Of a stretch of DNA of 64,000 bases, positions 19,091 to 26,931 are shown one piece after another. This DNA is from Thermogemmatispora onikobensis (GTDB lineage Bacteria > Chloroflexota > Ktedonobacteria > Ktedonobacterales > Ktedonobacteraceae). Under the pieces are notes generated by a model. The model worked only from the letters and a program-made list of their open reading frames with translations. It was not told the DNA's origin and ran no database searches. The stretch lies in assembly GCF_001748285.1 (NCBI RefSeq), contig NZ_BDGT01000002.1, positions 175,566-239,565 on the forward strand. Direction: 5' to 3'. The position numbers were made by a program, and so were the translations under genes. Positions within the stretch are counted from its first letter, which is position 1, and each line of letters starts with the position of its first letter.

Positions 19091-19963
19091 GGGGATCTCA
19101 TGCAGCCAGAGAATGCCGAGCAGAATGCCGCCAGTCACCTCCTGTGTGGCGATCAGATTGGCATAAGTAGCATGCAGCGTCCGTAGCGAGGCGTTGTAGA
19201 GCGTGTGCCCCAAACCGAGGGGCAGGACTCCCAAAGCAATCACTGCCCCCAGAGCTGGTAGTGGATAAGCATGGCGGAAGGCGAAGTAGAGCGTGAGCGG
19301 CAGCAGCCAAAGCGCTGCCAGCCCATAGACATAGAAGGTATAGCGAAAGAGCGGGTGACGATCCCGTTCGCCACGCCCGGCGATCGAATAGATCCCATAG
19401 CAGATAGCCGAGAGAAGAGCCAGGCCATCCCCCAGGAGCATACAGTGGCCTTCTTGAGGCTGACAAGCGGTATAGTGTGGCTCAAAACCAGCCATAAAAG
19501 CCACGCCGATCACTGCCACCGCGATACCGATATACTTGCGTAATGGCAGCGCCTCGCGCAGCACCAGGGCAGAGAAGAGCGCCACAAAGATTGGCGAGGT
19601 ATAGACAATGGCCAGCGAGTGAGCAATCGTGGTAAAGCTCAGCGAGGCGATGTAAAAAATAAAGTGCAGAGCTGTTACCAGCCCATAGAGCAAGAAGCGC
19701 GGAAACTCTCGCCACCTCAACAACAGCGACTGACGTGTTACCAACCCCAGTACCAACACGAGCAGAGCGGCAATTGCCAGGCGCCAGAAGGCGATTTCGA
19801 CCGAAGTAAAGGGGGCGGCAAGACGAATAAAGACGGGACTTGTTGAAAAAAAGAGCACTGCCAGGCAGGCGTAGAGCAGACCCTGCCAGGCGCGGTGTTC
19901 TGGGATGACGTCAGTGGGGACAGTAGTGTCGGTGTCGATCTCTTGGGAGGAATGGGACTGCAT
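19028..19963 (-). CDS. EamA/DMT-family transporter
   Basis: A 311-residue membrane protein with ten predicted helices in two EamA repeats, beginning LLYACLAVLFFSTSPVFIRLA. Such drug/metabolite transporters export amino acids or metabolites. The ATG at 19961-19963 is chosen because AGGAGG lies 7 nt upstream; the frame stays open for another 100 codons upstream but those residues look non-coding. The gene ends inside the DUF429 gene on the opposite strand. The substrate cannot be inferred. Confidence 0.88.
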   Translation of the reverse strand: MQSHSSQEIDTDTTVPTDVIPEHRAWQGLLYACLAVLFFSTSPVFIRLAAPFTSVEIAFWRLAIAALLVLVLGLVTRQSLLLRWREFPRFLLYGLVTALHFIFYIASLSFTTIAHSLAIVYTSPIFVALFSALVLREALPLRKYIGIAVAVIGVAFMAGFEPHYTACQPQEGHCMLLGDGLALLSAICYGIYSIAGRGERDRHPLFRYTFYVYGLAALWLLPLTLYFAFRHAYPLPALGAVIALGVLPLGLGHTLYNASLRTLHATYANLIATQEVTGGILLGILWLHEIPSLTAIIGVIVTLAGIISVLL

Positions 19964-20298
19964 CAAGCTCCTCCTAGCGTGGTCCACGCCCGGTCGGTCA
20001 GGCAGCGTGGAGTGAGGCTGGACCTTCCACGAGGCTGAACGAGCGGGTGAGTGAGGACAGACGATCAGGCCGGCTGCAGACATACAGACAGCCCAGACTG
20101 CTGGCCATCGGTCTACCGTTTGTTGACAGCCTATCGGCTGTCTGGCGCTCACCAGGCGCGCCGGCCCTTCTTTCGTCGGACAAAGCTGAGCGAGGTTTGG
20201 CAGGGCTAGAATGGCTCGACCCACTGCCAGCGCTCGCTCAGGCGCTGTCAGTACTCTGAGCATGCCAGCGCCGCTGACTCTCAGCGTGCCCTGAGAAG
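19964..20298. other. Intergenic region, no feature recognised
   Basis: About 335 nt between the EamA start and the HAD phosphatase stop. I see no gene, RNA or clear promoter pair; it must contain the EamA promoter on the minus strand. Confidence 0.4.
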
Positions 20299-20760
20299 CT
20301 AGGGACGGAGAGTTGCAATCAGGCGTTTTGGATAGAAGAGGAGGTCGATCCCATCGATGGGGTTGCGCACCAGCACATCGGCGGCTTGCAAAGCCTCGCG
20401 CGCCACCCCCTCGGGTCCCAAGACCGCCACCCCGATGGCAGCTCGGCGCAGCATTCCTGCATCGTTGACGCCATTGCCGAAGGCGATCACATTGGCCGGA
20501 CCTAGCTCCTCAACATAGCGAGTCTTCTCCTCGCCTGTATCGATCACATGCAGCGGCAGGCCCAGGCTGTGCTCCAGGGCAGCGACCTGCCCATGCGTCG
20601 CCGCTGTGAGCAGATGGATAGAGAGAAAGCTGGTCAGACGCTTCAAGCGGCTCACAACCTCGGGCCAGGGCTTTCCATCGAAGGCCAGCGTACCGTTGAT
20701 ATCAAAGACAGCATGCTTCAGTTCAATGGTCTCTCTTTGTGGAATCTCAATCCTGATCAT
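20299..20760 (-). CDS. HAD-family hydrolase of the soluble P-type ATPase-like group
   Basis: A 153-residue HAD phosphatase core without cap domain. Motif I is FDINGTLA with the nucleophilic Asp followed by Asn at +2, as in the small COG4087-like family related to the P-domain of P-type ATPases. LLTAATHG is motif II, the Lys of KTRYVEELG motif III, and AFGNGVNDAGML motif IV. The C-terminal DLLFYPKRLIATLRP is also typical. The ATG at 20760 has only a weak GAGAG upstream; a TTG three codons earlier is an alternative. Physiological substrate unknown. It is a single-gene unit. Confidence 0.85.
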   Translation of the reverse strand: MIRIEIPQRETIELKHAVFDINGTLAFDGKPWPEVVSRLKRLTSFLSIHLLTAATHGQVAALEHSLGLPLHVIDTGEEKTRYVEELGPANVIAFGNGVNDAGMLRRAAIGVAVLGPEGVAREALQAADVLVRNPIDGIDLLFYPKRLIATLRP

Positions 20761-21336
20761 CTCTCTCAACCACTAAGCATCATGGCGCTCAGAGAATGAG
20801 AAGGCTGGCCGCTGTCAGAGTGGTCGCCCTCGGCTCGGCTCGGCTCGGCTCGGCTCGGCACCAAAGCGGCGAGGCAAAAGCTGGAGCGGCGGCCAGGTAA
20901 ACCAACTGGTCGGCGACAAGGAGAGCGATTCGGACTCAACCCCAGTCGCTATGCAGCAGAGCAGCCCCGCTCTCGGGCGGGGCACTCTTGTGCAAGCCTG
21001 GTCGATCTCTTCCTCGCTCGCTGACCCCTCCTGGTAGCGGGGCACGAGAAGAGACACCCCCACCATCCCATCCCACTCGGCTGAGAAGCGAGCCAGCTGC
21101 TACGAACGGCAGACATCCCCTACAGCCATCCGGTTGAACGGACGGGAGAGGTAGTCAACCTGGTGTGGTGACCACGGCAGCCATCAAGTCCAGTTTGCTC
21201 GGGCCTTCCGTCCTCTCTATCTGCAAGGCAGGCCAGGCATCGAGAATAATAAGTCGGCTGGCAGCCCTTCTTGTCCAGGCAGATAGAGAAGCAAACCGAC
21301 GGATAGGGCCGTCCGCACCTCGCAGCCGCTGCAATC
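20761..21336. other. Intergenic region with pentanucleotide repeat
   Basis: A 576-nt stretch between two minus-strand genes. It contains the six-copy CTCGG repeat listed separately. No protein-like frame, tRNA or convincing promoter pair was found. Confidence 0.5.
20829..20858. repeat. Six perfect CTCGG units
   Basis: A 30-nt perfect pentanucleotide microsatellite in gene-free DNA. Copy number variation by strand slippage is expected. Confidence 0.95.
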
Positions 21337-21804
21337 TTATGGCCCTATCTCGGCAAATGGCCCCTCACGGCGGGTGACCATCTCCAGCAGGGCCTGCAAG
21401 CCCTCCCGAGCGCCGCGACGCTGGGCCATGCTCAAATTTGTCGCTGCCTGAAACTCATCCTCGTCCAGCACCTGTGCCCTTCCCTGGCGGTCAACCCAGA
21501 CGTCGAGCAAAAGATCAACCTGCTCAATACGGTCATCGTGAATCACCGCGGGCTCGGCGATGTTGCAATACCAACCCTTGCGCTCACCATCCTTCCCTGC
21601 GATTGCGAAGATGTTGAACCAGCGATCAGTATAATAATACTCTGTAAAGCAGTCGCCCGTTTCGAAGCGCGTGTAGCCAAGGTCGCGATCGGGCCACGTC
21701 CAGAAGGCACGGAGGATGCAAATACGCGAGGTGGCAGCGAGCACTTCACCCTGGTAGGAGAAGAGCGCCTCACCTTGCGGATTTTTCTTAATAACGGTGA
21801 TCAT
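21337..21804 (-). CDS. DUF402-domain protein
   Basis: A 155-residue protein with the DUF402 (FomD-like) pattern: TRFETGDCFTEYYYTDRWFNIFAI, KGWYCNIAEPA, and the acidic DLLLDVWVDRQG and DEDEF motifs. Characterised relatives are divalent-metal-dependent nucleoside di- or triphosphate phosphatases and FomD. The metal-binding Asp/Glu clusters are all present here. The start at 21804 (MITVIKKN) is preferred because GGGAG lies about 10 nt upstream and an upstream ATG at 21903 would add unrelated residues. It stands alone; the substrate is not evident. Confidence 0.85.
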   Translation of the reverse strand: MITVIKKNPQGEALFSYQGEVLAATSRICILRAFWTWPDRDLGYTRFETGDCFTEYYYTDRWFNIFAIAGKDGERKGWYCNIAEPAVIHDDRIEQVDLLLDVWVDRQGRAQVLDEDEFQAATNLSMAQRRGAREGLQALLEMVTRREGPFAEIGP

Positions 21805-22133
21805 CTGCTGCGCTCCCCGTGGCAATCCCAGACGGGCCAGACCACTGCCGGCGTGACTCATCCATCCTGGGAGAAGGGTAGCAGCAAGAGCCGGCCTTGT
21901 CAAGTGGCGAGTGCCACATGAGAAAGAGACTCAAGCGTAACTAAAAGAAACGAAATAGCAAAAGATTTCGTGTTTGCAAAAACATAGGAATCTAATGAAA
22001 CTGAGCAATGCCGATCGGCGCAGCAGAGCGCTCACCTCCTCATCGGGCGCTCTTGTCCAGATCAGCAAGCACGCATTCGGCCTCCAGCTGAACGGTTTTG
22101 CCCTACTCGCTTGCTATGCTATACTGACAGCGT
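21805..22133. other. Divergent intergenic region with AT-rich core
   Basis: A 329-nt stretch between the DUF402 gene and the SerRS-like gene. An AT-rich core at about 21925-22010 contains the inverted repeat ACGAAAT (21950-21956) / ATTTCGT (21965-21971). The SerRS-like promoter lies at the right end. Confidence 0.5.
22098..22125 (+). promoter_or_regulatory. Promoter of the SerRS-like gene, giving a leaderless transcript
   Basis: TTGCCC (22098-22103) and TATACT (22120-22125) are 16 nt apart. The -10 ends only 8 nt before the ATG at 22134, so transcription would begin at or next to the start codon. There is no Shine-Dalgarno, consistent with a leaderless message. Confidence 0.55.
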
Positions 22134-23402
22134 ATGCTGAGTCTTGATTTACTGCGTCAGCAACCCGAGCTTGTACGGAAAGGACTGCAGAAACGCCGGG
22201 TCAGTGTGGCGCTCGAAGAGATCGAGCGTCTGGCCGAGCAGCGTGATGGCCTTGCCAGGCGCTGTGAAGGACTCTACGGGTCGCTCAAGAATCTGCGTGA
22301 GCAATGCCGGGCGGCTGCTGCCAGTCGGCGCGCCGGACTTGAACAGCAGATCACGCGCCTCGAAGAGGAGATCCGCGCGCTGGAGTTGCAGATTGCTGAC
22401 CTGGAGACGCGCCTGCGCCTGTCGCTCTTGCCGTTGCCCAATCTGCCCCATTCTGATGTGCCCACTGGCTTCCTGCGTTCGGCTAATCGCGAGCTACGCC
22501 GCTGGGGCGTCCCAATGAGCTTCTACTTCTCTCCTCGCTCGTACCGCGAGCTAGGCAGTGGGCTGGGCCTCATCGACAGCGTTGCCGGCAGTCGTCTGAG
22601 CGGCAGTCAATTTATGGTCATAAGCGGCCCGGGAGCCAGGCTGCTGCGGGCGCTGGTGACCTTTGCCCTTGACTTCTTCACCCAAGAATGGACCTACAGA
22701 GAGGTCCAGCTCCCGCTCCTGATGAAGTATGGTGCTCTGCTGGCCGCCGGGCAGTTTCCTCCTCTGGAGTCCCAGAGCTATAGCTGTCAGGCGGATGAGC
22801 TCTATCTCAACCCGGGGGGAGCACCGTCCCTGGTGAATCTCTACAGTAATACGGTCCTCACCGCTGAGAGCTTGCCCTTGCGCCTGGTGACCTGGACCCC
22901 AGTCTTTCACCGCGATGGAGGCTCATCCTCACTTCCTCCCAGTGCAGCGCGCCTGCCCTGGCACCAGCTCAGCGAGGTGCAACTGCTCTTGTTAGTGACC
23001 CCGCAGGAGTCATACACAGTCTTACAAACACTGTTGTTACAAATCGAAACACTGTTGCAGCGTCTGGAACTGGCCTACCGGGTCGTCATGCTCTGTAGCG
23101 GCCAATTGCCCTTTGCCTCCGCGATGACCCTGACGGTCGAAGCCTGGCTACCGGCCCAGCGGCGCTTTCTCCCCCTGGCCGCCGTCAGCAATTACGAAGG
23201 CTTTCAGACGCGCCGCGCCAATATCCTCTATCGAACCCCCGGCGGCCAGATCGACTACCCCCATAGCCTGGGCGCCTGTGCCCTGAGCATTGAGCAGGCG
23301 GTGGCCGCCATTCTGGAGGTCTACCAGCAGGCCGATGGCAGCGTGGTGGTGCCGAAAATACTCCGCCCCATGATGGGCCTCTCCCTGCTCACTTCCCAGT
23401 GA
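22134..23402 (+). CDS. Seryl-tRNA synthetase homologue lacking catalytic motifs
   Basis: A 422-residue protein colinear with bacterial SerRS over its whole length (E. coli SerRS has 430). The N-terminal coiled-coil arm occupies about 28-97, the linker LPNLPHSDVP 101-110, and the class II core the rest; FQTRRANILYR and AILEVYQQADGSVVVPKILRPMMG are well kept. Key residues are lost: the serine-binding TAE is GGA (228-230), the motif 2 FRxE arginine is replaced in FHRD (258-261) and its loop is degraded, and the motif 3 Arg is Gln388. Seryl-adenylate formation therefore looks impossible. The gene is intact and ends 153 nt before tRNA-Ser(UGA). It may bind tRNA-Ser or regulate; a second, true serS is expected elsewhere. 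Confidence 0.85.
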   Translation: MLSLDLLRQQPELVRKGLQKRRVSVALEEIERLAEQRDGLARRCEGLYGSLKNLREQCRAAAASRRAGLEQQITRLEEEIRALELQIADLETRLRLSLLPLPNLPHSDVPTGFLRSANRELRRWGVPMSFYFSPRSYRELGSGLGLIDSVAGSRLSGSQFMVISGPGARLLRALVTFALDFFTQEWTYREVQLPLLMKYGALLAAGQFPPLESQSYSCQADELYLNPGGAPSLVNLYSNTVLTAESLPLRLVTWTPVFHRDGGSSSLPPSAARLPWHQLSEVQLLLLVTPQESYTVLQTLLLQIETLLQRLELAYRVVMLCSGQLPFASAMTLTVEAWLPAQRRFLPLAAVSNYEGFQTRRANILYRTPGGQIDYPHSLGACALSIEQAVAAILEVYQQADGSVVVPKILRPMMGLSLLTSQ

Positions 23403-23555
23403 ACGCGATTCTAACAAATGTTTGTTCTCGCCATGACAAAGTGTCTACGATGTGAGCGATCCTTGTTGTGCAATGCATGAGACAATGACCCAAATGGTAT
23501 GCTCGCAGCGGCCCAAACCTTCCAAATTGAAACCGGTTGTGGTAAACTATCTAGC

Positions 23556-23639
23556 GGAGGGGTGGCAGAGCGGTCGAATGCAGCCGTCTTGAAAACGGCC
23601 GGGCGATGAGCCCCGGGGGTTCGAATCCCCCCCCCTCCG
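23556..23639 (+). tRNA. tRNA-Ser (anticodon UGA)
   Basis: An 84-nt class II tRNA. Acceptor arms GGAGGGG (23556-23562) and CCCCTCC (23632-23638) pair fully, the discriminator is G, and the 7-nt anticodon loop CTTGAAA gives UGA, which reads UCA and related serine codons. A long variable arm follows the anticodon stem, as serine tRNAs require, and GGTTCGAAT marks the T loop. The 3' CCA is not encoded. It lies downstream of the SerRS-like gene on the same strand. Confidence 0.97.
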
Positions 23640-23803
23640 CTCTGCGTTGATCAATAGCGGCTGGTCTGTATCCATAGCCCGGGGGGGACTGTGGGAACAG
23701 CGCGATTTTGTCTTTGGGCGGCTGGGCCTCGTGGAGAGCGAGGATCATACTCACGCTGTCGAACAAGGTCGTTTGACGCCAACGCTGCTCAACGTTGTTG
23801 AAT

Positions 23804-23833
23804 TTGACTCGGGTCGTATTCTGTTTGTAGATA
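23804..23833 (+). promoter_or_regulatory. Candidate promoter of the DUF4388 gene
   Basis: TTGACT and TAGATA separated by 18 nt, about 110 nt upstream of the GTG start. The match to the -10 consensus is moderate. Confidence 0.4.
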
Positions 23834-23877
23834 TTGCTGATGTCTCTCACGCATGCCGTGCTTGCTGGAGACGAGAA

Positions 23878-23912
23878 GCGCATATACACACGCGCACGCA
23901 CGCATACGCGCA
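23878..23912. other. 35-nt strictly alternating purine-pyrimidine tract (Z-DNA-prone)
   Basis: Every position from 23878 to 23912 alternates purine and pyrimidine, mostly GC and AC steps with two AT steps. Such tracts flip to Z-DNA under negative supercoiling. It ends 31 nt before the GTG start of the DUF4388 protein. Confidence 0.9.
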
Positions 23913-23943
23913 GCAGGGGCATTGTGACAGGCGGTGAATTACT

Positions 23944-25575
23944 GTGTCTACGGTGAGTTTTGCGACGACGTTAGATCGGGTCAATCTGGCTGATCTCTTG
24001 CGGCGCCTGGAGGCCCATGAGAAGAGCGGCATGCTGGTGGTGAAGCAGGGTGCTCTCTGGGTGGAGCTGTACTTCAGTCAGGGGCGCTTGCTCTGTATCG
24101 GCCCAGTGCGTGCTCAGCTGACACTGGGCGACCGCCTGCTGCAGGCGGGAGTGATCTCCCAGGCTGCTCTATCCAAGGCGATGGCGGTCCTGCGGGAACG
24201 CGGTGAGGAGCCTGGCGAGACTCGCGTTGCTCTCATCCTGATGGAACTGGGCTATGCTACACGCGAGCAATTGCGGGCCTGGGCCGCGCGAGAGGCCTCG
24301 CGCGTGCTGGAGGTCCTCCTCTCGTGGCGCTCTGGTGAGGTGTATTTCGAAGAGGGGCGCACGCCTCCTCCCTCGCGCTTACTGGTCTCTCTCTCCCCTT
24401 CTGCTCTCTTGCCCGCTCATCAGCCTGCCCCAGCATCGACGTCGCAGCTTGCCCAGAGCCAGGCGCCGTCTTCTCTGGCCAGTCCCGCCCCCGCACCGGC
24501 CCCTGCTCATCCTGGCTCTCTGCCTTCTTCTCAGGTATCCTATGAGCAGCCGTTGTTGTCACAACCCCTGCCTCCTCTGTCACAGCAAGCCCAGCCTCAG
24601 CCTCAGCCGCTGCAATCAGTGGCTCACGAGCAGGTACTCCAGGCACAGGGGCAGCTCTCCCAGCAGCTTCCCCCGACTTCCCAGCCGCGCGTGACGCAGG
24701 CGTTGCCGGAGACAGGGGCTGCTCCTCAGCGCCAGGAGCGTGGGCGCCTTGATCTGAGCTCGCTCTTTGATCCAGATGCTCTGGCCCGCCTCTCGGCGGT
24801 GGCTGCTGCTGCTCCCTCTTCCTCCGGCTCCTCGCTCACTGCGCCGGAAGCGGCAGCTGCTCAATGGCAGCCTTCTGCTGCTCAGCCGGCCACCTCAACC
24901 ACTGGTGCGCTGGCTAACCTGCCGGCTCCTCGCCCGATTACGACCTCTTACACGCCGCGGCGCCTCGATGCCTCTTTTATCCATCCCGAGGCCAGGCTGA
25001 CGCCGCCTGATCTGCAGGCCCTGCGTTCTGGCAACGTCGAGATTCCTCTCACGCCTGATGAGTGGCGCGTCTTTGGCTGTATTACTGGAGAGGCAACACC
25101 GCTGCAGATTGCTCAGCATCTGGGAATGCCGCTGGAGCAGGTCTACGTGGTGATTGGGGAGTTGATGGCCCTGGGTCTGATCCAGCATCCTTACCACATG
25201 CAGTCGCAGTTGCATTCCCCTGTTCAGGAGTTTTCGCCTGCCGCTCTGCCTCCAATGGCCGACCCCTCTGCCCCGCTTTCGCAGATGTCCAGCTCGCCAG
25301 CCTGGATGCCTGCCCAGGCCCAAGCGTGGCCAGCTCCGCCTCAGACTCCCCAGGTCACGGGTGCCTTCGCGCCCGCGCCCGCTTCTGCTTCGGTCCCGCA
25401 GTCTCCGATCTATGTGGAGACCGAATCGCAATGGGGGAATGGGGGCAATGGGGCCCGCTTCATCGTGGGGCGTGGCTGGGGTGTCCAGCCAACACGACCG
25501 CTCTCGCCCGGCGGTTCCGCCCAGTCCCCGTATCCCGCCTCAGTGCCCGTTGGGGGCTCCCAGCCCGGCAGGTAG
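23944..25575 (+). CDS. DUF4388 protein with Pro/Gln/Ala-rich linker and C-terminal winged helix
   Basis: A 543-residue protein starting at GTG. Residues 1-155 match DUF4388 (PATAN): LADLLRRLEAHEKSGMLVVK and GALWVELYFSQGRLLCIGP, a domain common in gliding/polarity and c-di-GMP systems. Residues about 160-345 are a low-complexity linker rich in Pro, Gln, Ser and Ala. A winged-helix-like domain follows at about 365-415 (LTPDEWRVFGCITGEATPLQIAQHLGM). The tail is again Pro/Ala/Ser-rich. The Shine-Dalgarno is weak. The next gene, an AAA+ activator, begins about 200 nt later on the same strand. DUF4388 proteins often accompany MglA/roadblock GTPase modules; such a module lies 6 kb upstream here. Exact function is unknown. 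Confidence 0.85.
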   Translation: MSTVSFATTLDRVNLADLLRRLEAHEKSGMLVVKQGALWVELYFSQGRLLCIGPVRAQLTLGDRLLQAGVISQAALSKAMAVLRERGEEPGETRVALILMELGYATREQLRAWAAREASRVLEVLLSWRSGEVYFEEGRTPPPSRLLVSLSPSALLPAHQPAPASTSQLAQSQAPSSLASPAPAPAPAHPGSLPSSQVSYEQPLLSQPLPPLSQQAQPQPQPLQSVAHEQVLQAQGQLSQQLPPTSQPRVTQALPETGAAPQRQERGRLDLSSLFDPDALARLSAVAAAAPSSSGSSLTAPEAAAAQWQPSAAQPATSTTGALANLPAPRPITTSYTPRRLDASFIHPEARLTPPDLQALRSGNVEIPLTPDEWRVFGCITGEATPLQIAQHLGMPLEQVYVVIGELMALGLIQHPYHMQSQLHSPVQEFSPAALPPMADPSAPLSQMSSSPAWMPAQAQAWPAPPQTPQVTGAFAPAPASASVPQSPIYVETESQWGNGGNGARFIVGRGWGVQPTRPLSPGGSAQSPYPASVPVGGSQPGR

Positions 25576-25772
25576 CCGAGAGCAGGTGAGCAGCGTGGGA
25601 GGGGCCGCCGTCGGGAAAAGGGTCCTCATCAGCAATGAGGCCGCCTGGCCGCGTGGCCGTGGCTGCTCTCACTCCGGACAATGGCAGTTCCCCTGGCCAC
25701 CGGGCCTGGCTCCAGGACAGGCCCCAGTTGTGGCCTCCTAGTGGACTGAACTGGAATGGAAGGGTGGGGACG

Positions 25773-26897
25773 ATGTCGCAGGGTTCAGATCCTCATGATG
25801 GCTCTCAGCCGCTAGCAGGCTCACCTGCGGTGCAGGAGGATGAGGCGCTGCTGACCGAGTTAGAGCGCTTCGGCCTGGTCATTGGGCGTAGCCAGCCAAT
25901 GCGCCAGATCGCCACGCTCATCCGTCAGGTGGCAGCTTTCCCAACCACGACAGTCTTGCTGCAGGGAGAGAGCGGTACTGGTAAAGAGGTCGTTGCCTAC
26001 GCGATCCATGCCCTCAGCGGCGGTTCCGCGCGCCAGTTTGTTGCCATTAATTGCGCTGCCATTCCCGAAACCTTGTTAGAGACGGAACTGTTCGGCGTGG
26101 AGGCCGGCGCCTACACCGACGCCCGGGTCACACGCGACGGCTATCTCGCGCGGGCCGATGGGGGCACGCTCTTTCTCGACGAGATCGCTTCGATGCCCCT
26201 CGTCCTCCAATCCAAGCTCTTACGCTTCTTGGAAACGCGCTCTTTCCGCCGTGTTGGGGGCACCACCGAGGTTCAGGTCCGTCTGCGCGTGATTTCGGCC
26301 TCTAACATCGATCTAGCGACGGCTGTGACCCGTAAGGAGTTCCGTGAAGATCTCTTCTATCGCCTGAAGGTCTTCACCATTCATATTCCCCCCCTGCGTG
26401 AGCATCCTGAAGACATTGTCCCGCTGGTCGAGTACTTTTTACGTCAGCAGCCGGGAAGAGAAGACCGGCCCCTGCGTCTCAGTCCCGAGGCCCTGGCCCT
26501 CTTGGAACGCTACAGCTGGCCTGGCAATGTGCGCGAGCTGCGCAGTGTCGTCCAATATGGCCAGATTATGTGTGAGGGCGATGAGATTCGGGTGGAACAT
26601 CTCCCAGCCTATTTGCAGTCTGCCTGCAGCAGTGCTCTGCAGCGCCTGCTGGAACTCAAAGAGCAGCTCCATTTGCCCCCGGAAGGGCTGCCCCTGGAGG
26701 AGTTCCTGGCTGAGATCGAGCAGCGTTTCATCTGTGAGGCCCTGGAGCGCTGCAACTATAACCAGGTGCGGGCAGCTGCCCTGCTGGGCCTCTCGCGAGA
26801 TCAGCTGCGCTACCGCCTGGCACGGATTGGCCCGCGGAGGGGGCAACAGCGTCGTCAGAGCACGGGGGCCAGGTGGCCAGGCCCGCGCTCCGACTGA
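25773..26897 (+). CDS. Sigma-54-interaction AAA+ transcriptional activator without receiver domain
   Basis: A 374-residue enhancer-binding-protein type ATPase. Walker A is GESGTGKE (65-72), Walker B GGTLFLDEI (130-138), with arginine-finger region FREDLFYRL and WPGNVREL. The sigma-54 contact loop GAFTGA reads GAYTDA (112-117), so the second Gly is Asp. A Fis-type HTH closes the protein (NYNQVRAAALLGLSRDQLRYRLARIG). The N-terminus has only about 30 residues before the AAA+ core, so no sensory domain; activity may be controlled by level or by a partner such as the upstream DUF4388 protein. The ATG at 25773 follows GGTGGGGA. Whether this organism has sigma-54 cannot be seen here. Confidence 0.9.
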   Translation: MSQGSDPHDGSQPLAGSPAVQEDEALLTELERFGLVIGRSQPMRQIATLIRQVAAFPTTTVLLQGESGTGKEVVAYAIHALSGGSARQFVAINCAAIPETLLETELFGVEAGAYTDARVTRDGYLARADGGTLFLDEIASMPLVLQSKLLRFLETRSFRRVGGTTEVQVRLRVISASNIDLATAVTRKEFREDLFYRLKVFTIHIPPLREHPEDIVPLVEYFLRQQPGREDRPLRLSPEALALLERYSWPGNVRELRSVVQYGQIMCEGDEIRVEHLPAYLQSACSSALQRLLELKEQLHLPPEGLPLEEFLAEIEQRFICEALERCNYNQVRAAALLGLSRDQLRYRLARIGPRRGQQRRQSTGARWPGPRSD

Positions 26898-26931
26898 GTT
26901 GAGGCTCTGCACTCGGAAGCTGCTCGTTTGG

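Larger units (their letters stand above)
23640..23943. other. Intergenic region upstream of the DUF4388 gene
   Basis: 304 nt without a gene. It holds a candidate promoter (TTGACT at 23804-23809, TAGATA at 23828-23833, 18-nt spacing) and the alternating purine-pyrimidine tract described separately, which would lie in the leader of the DUF4388 transcript. Confidence 0.5.
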
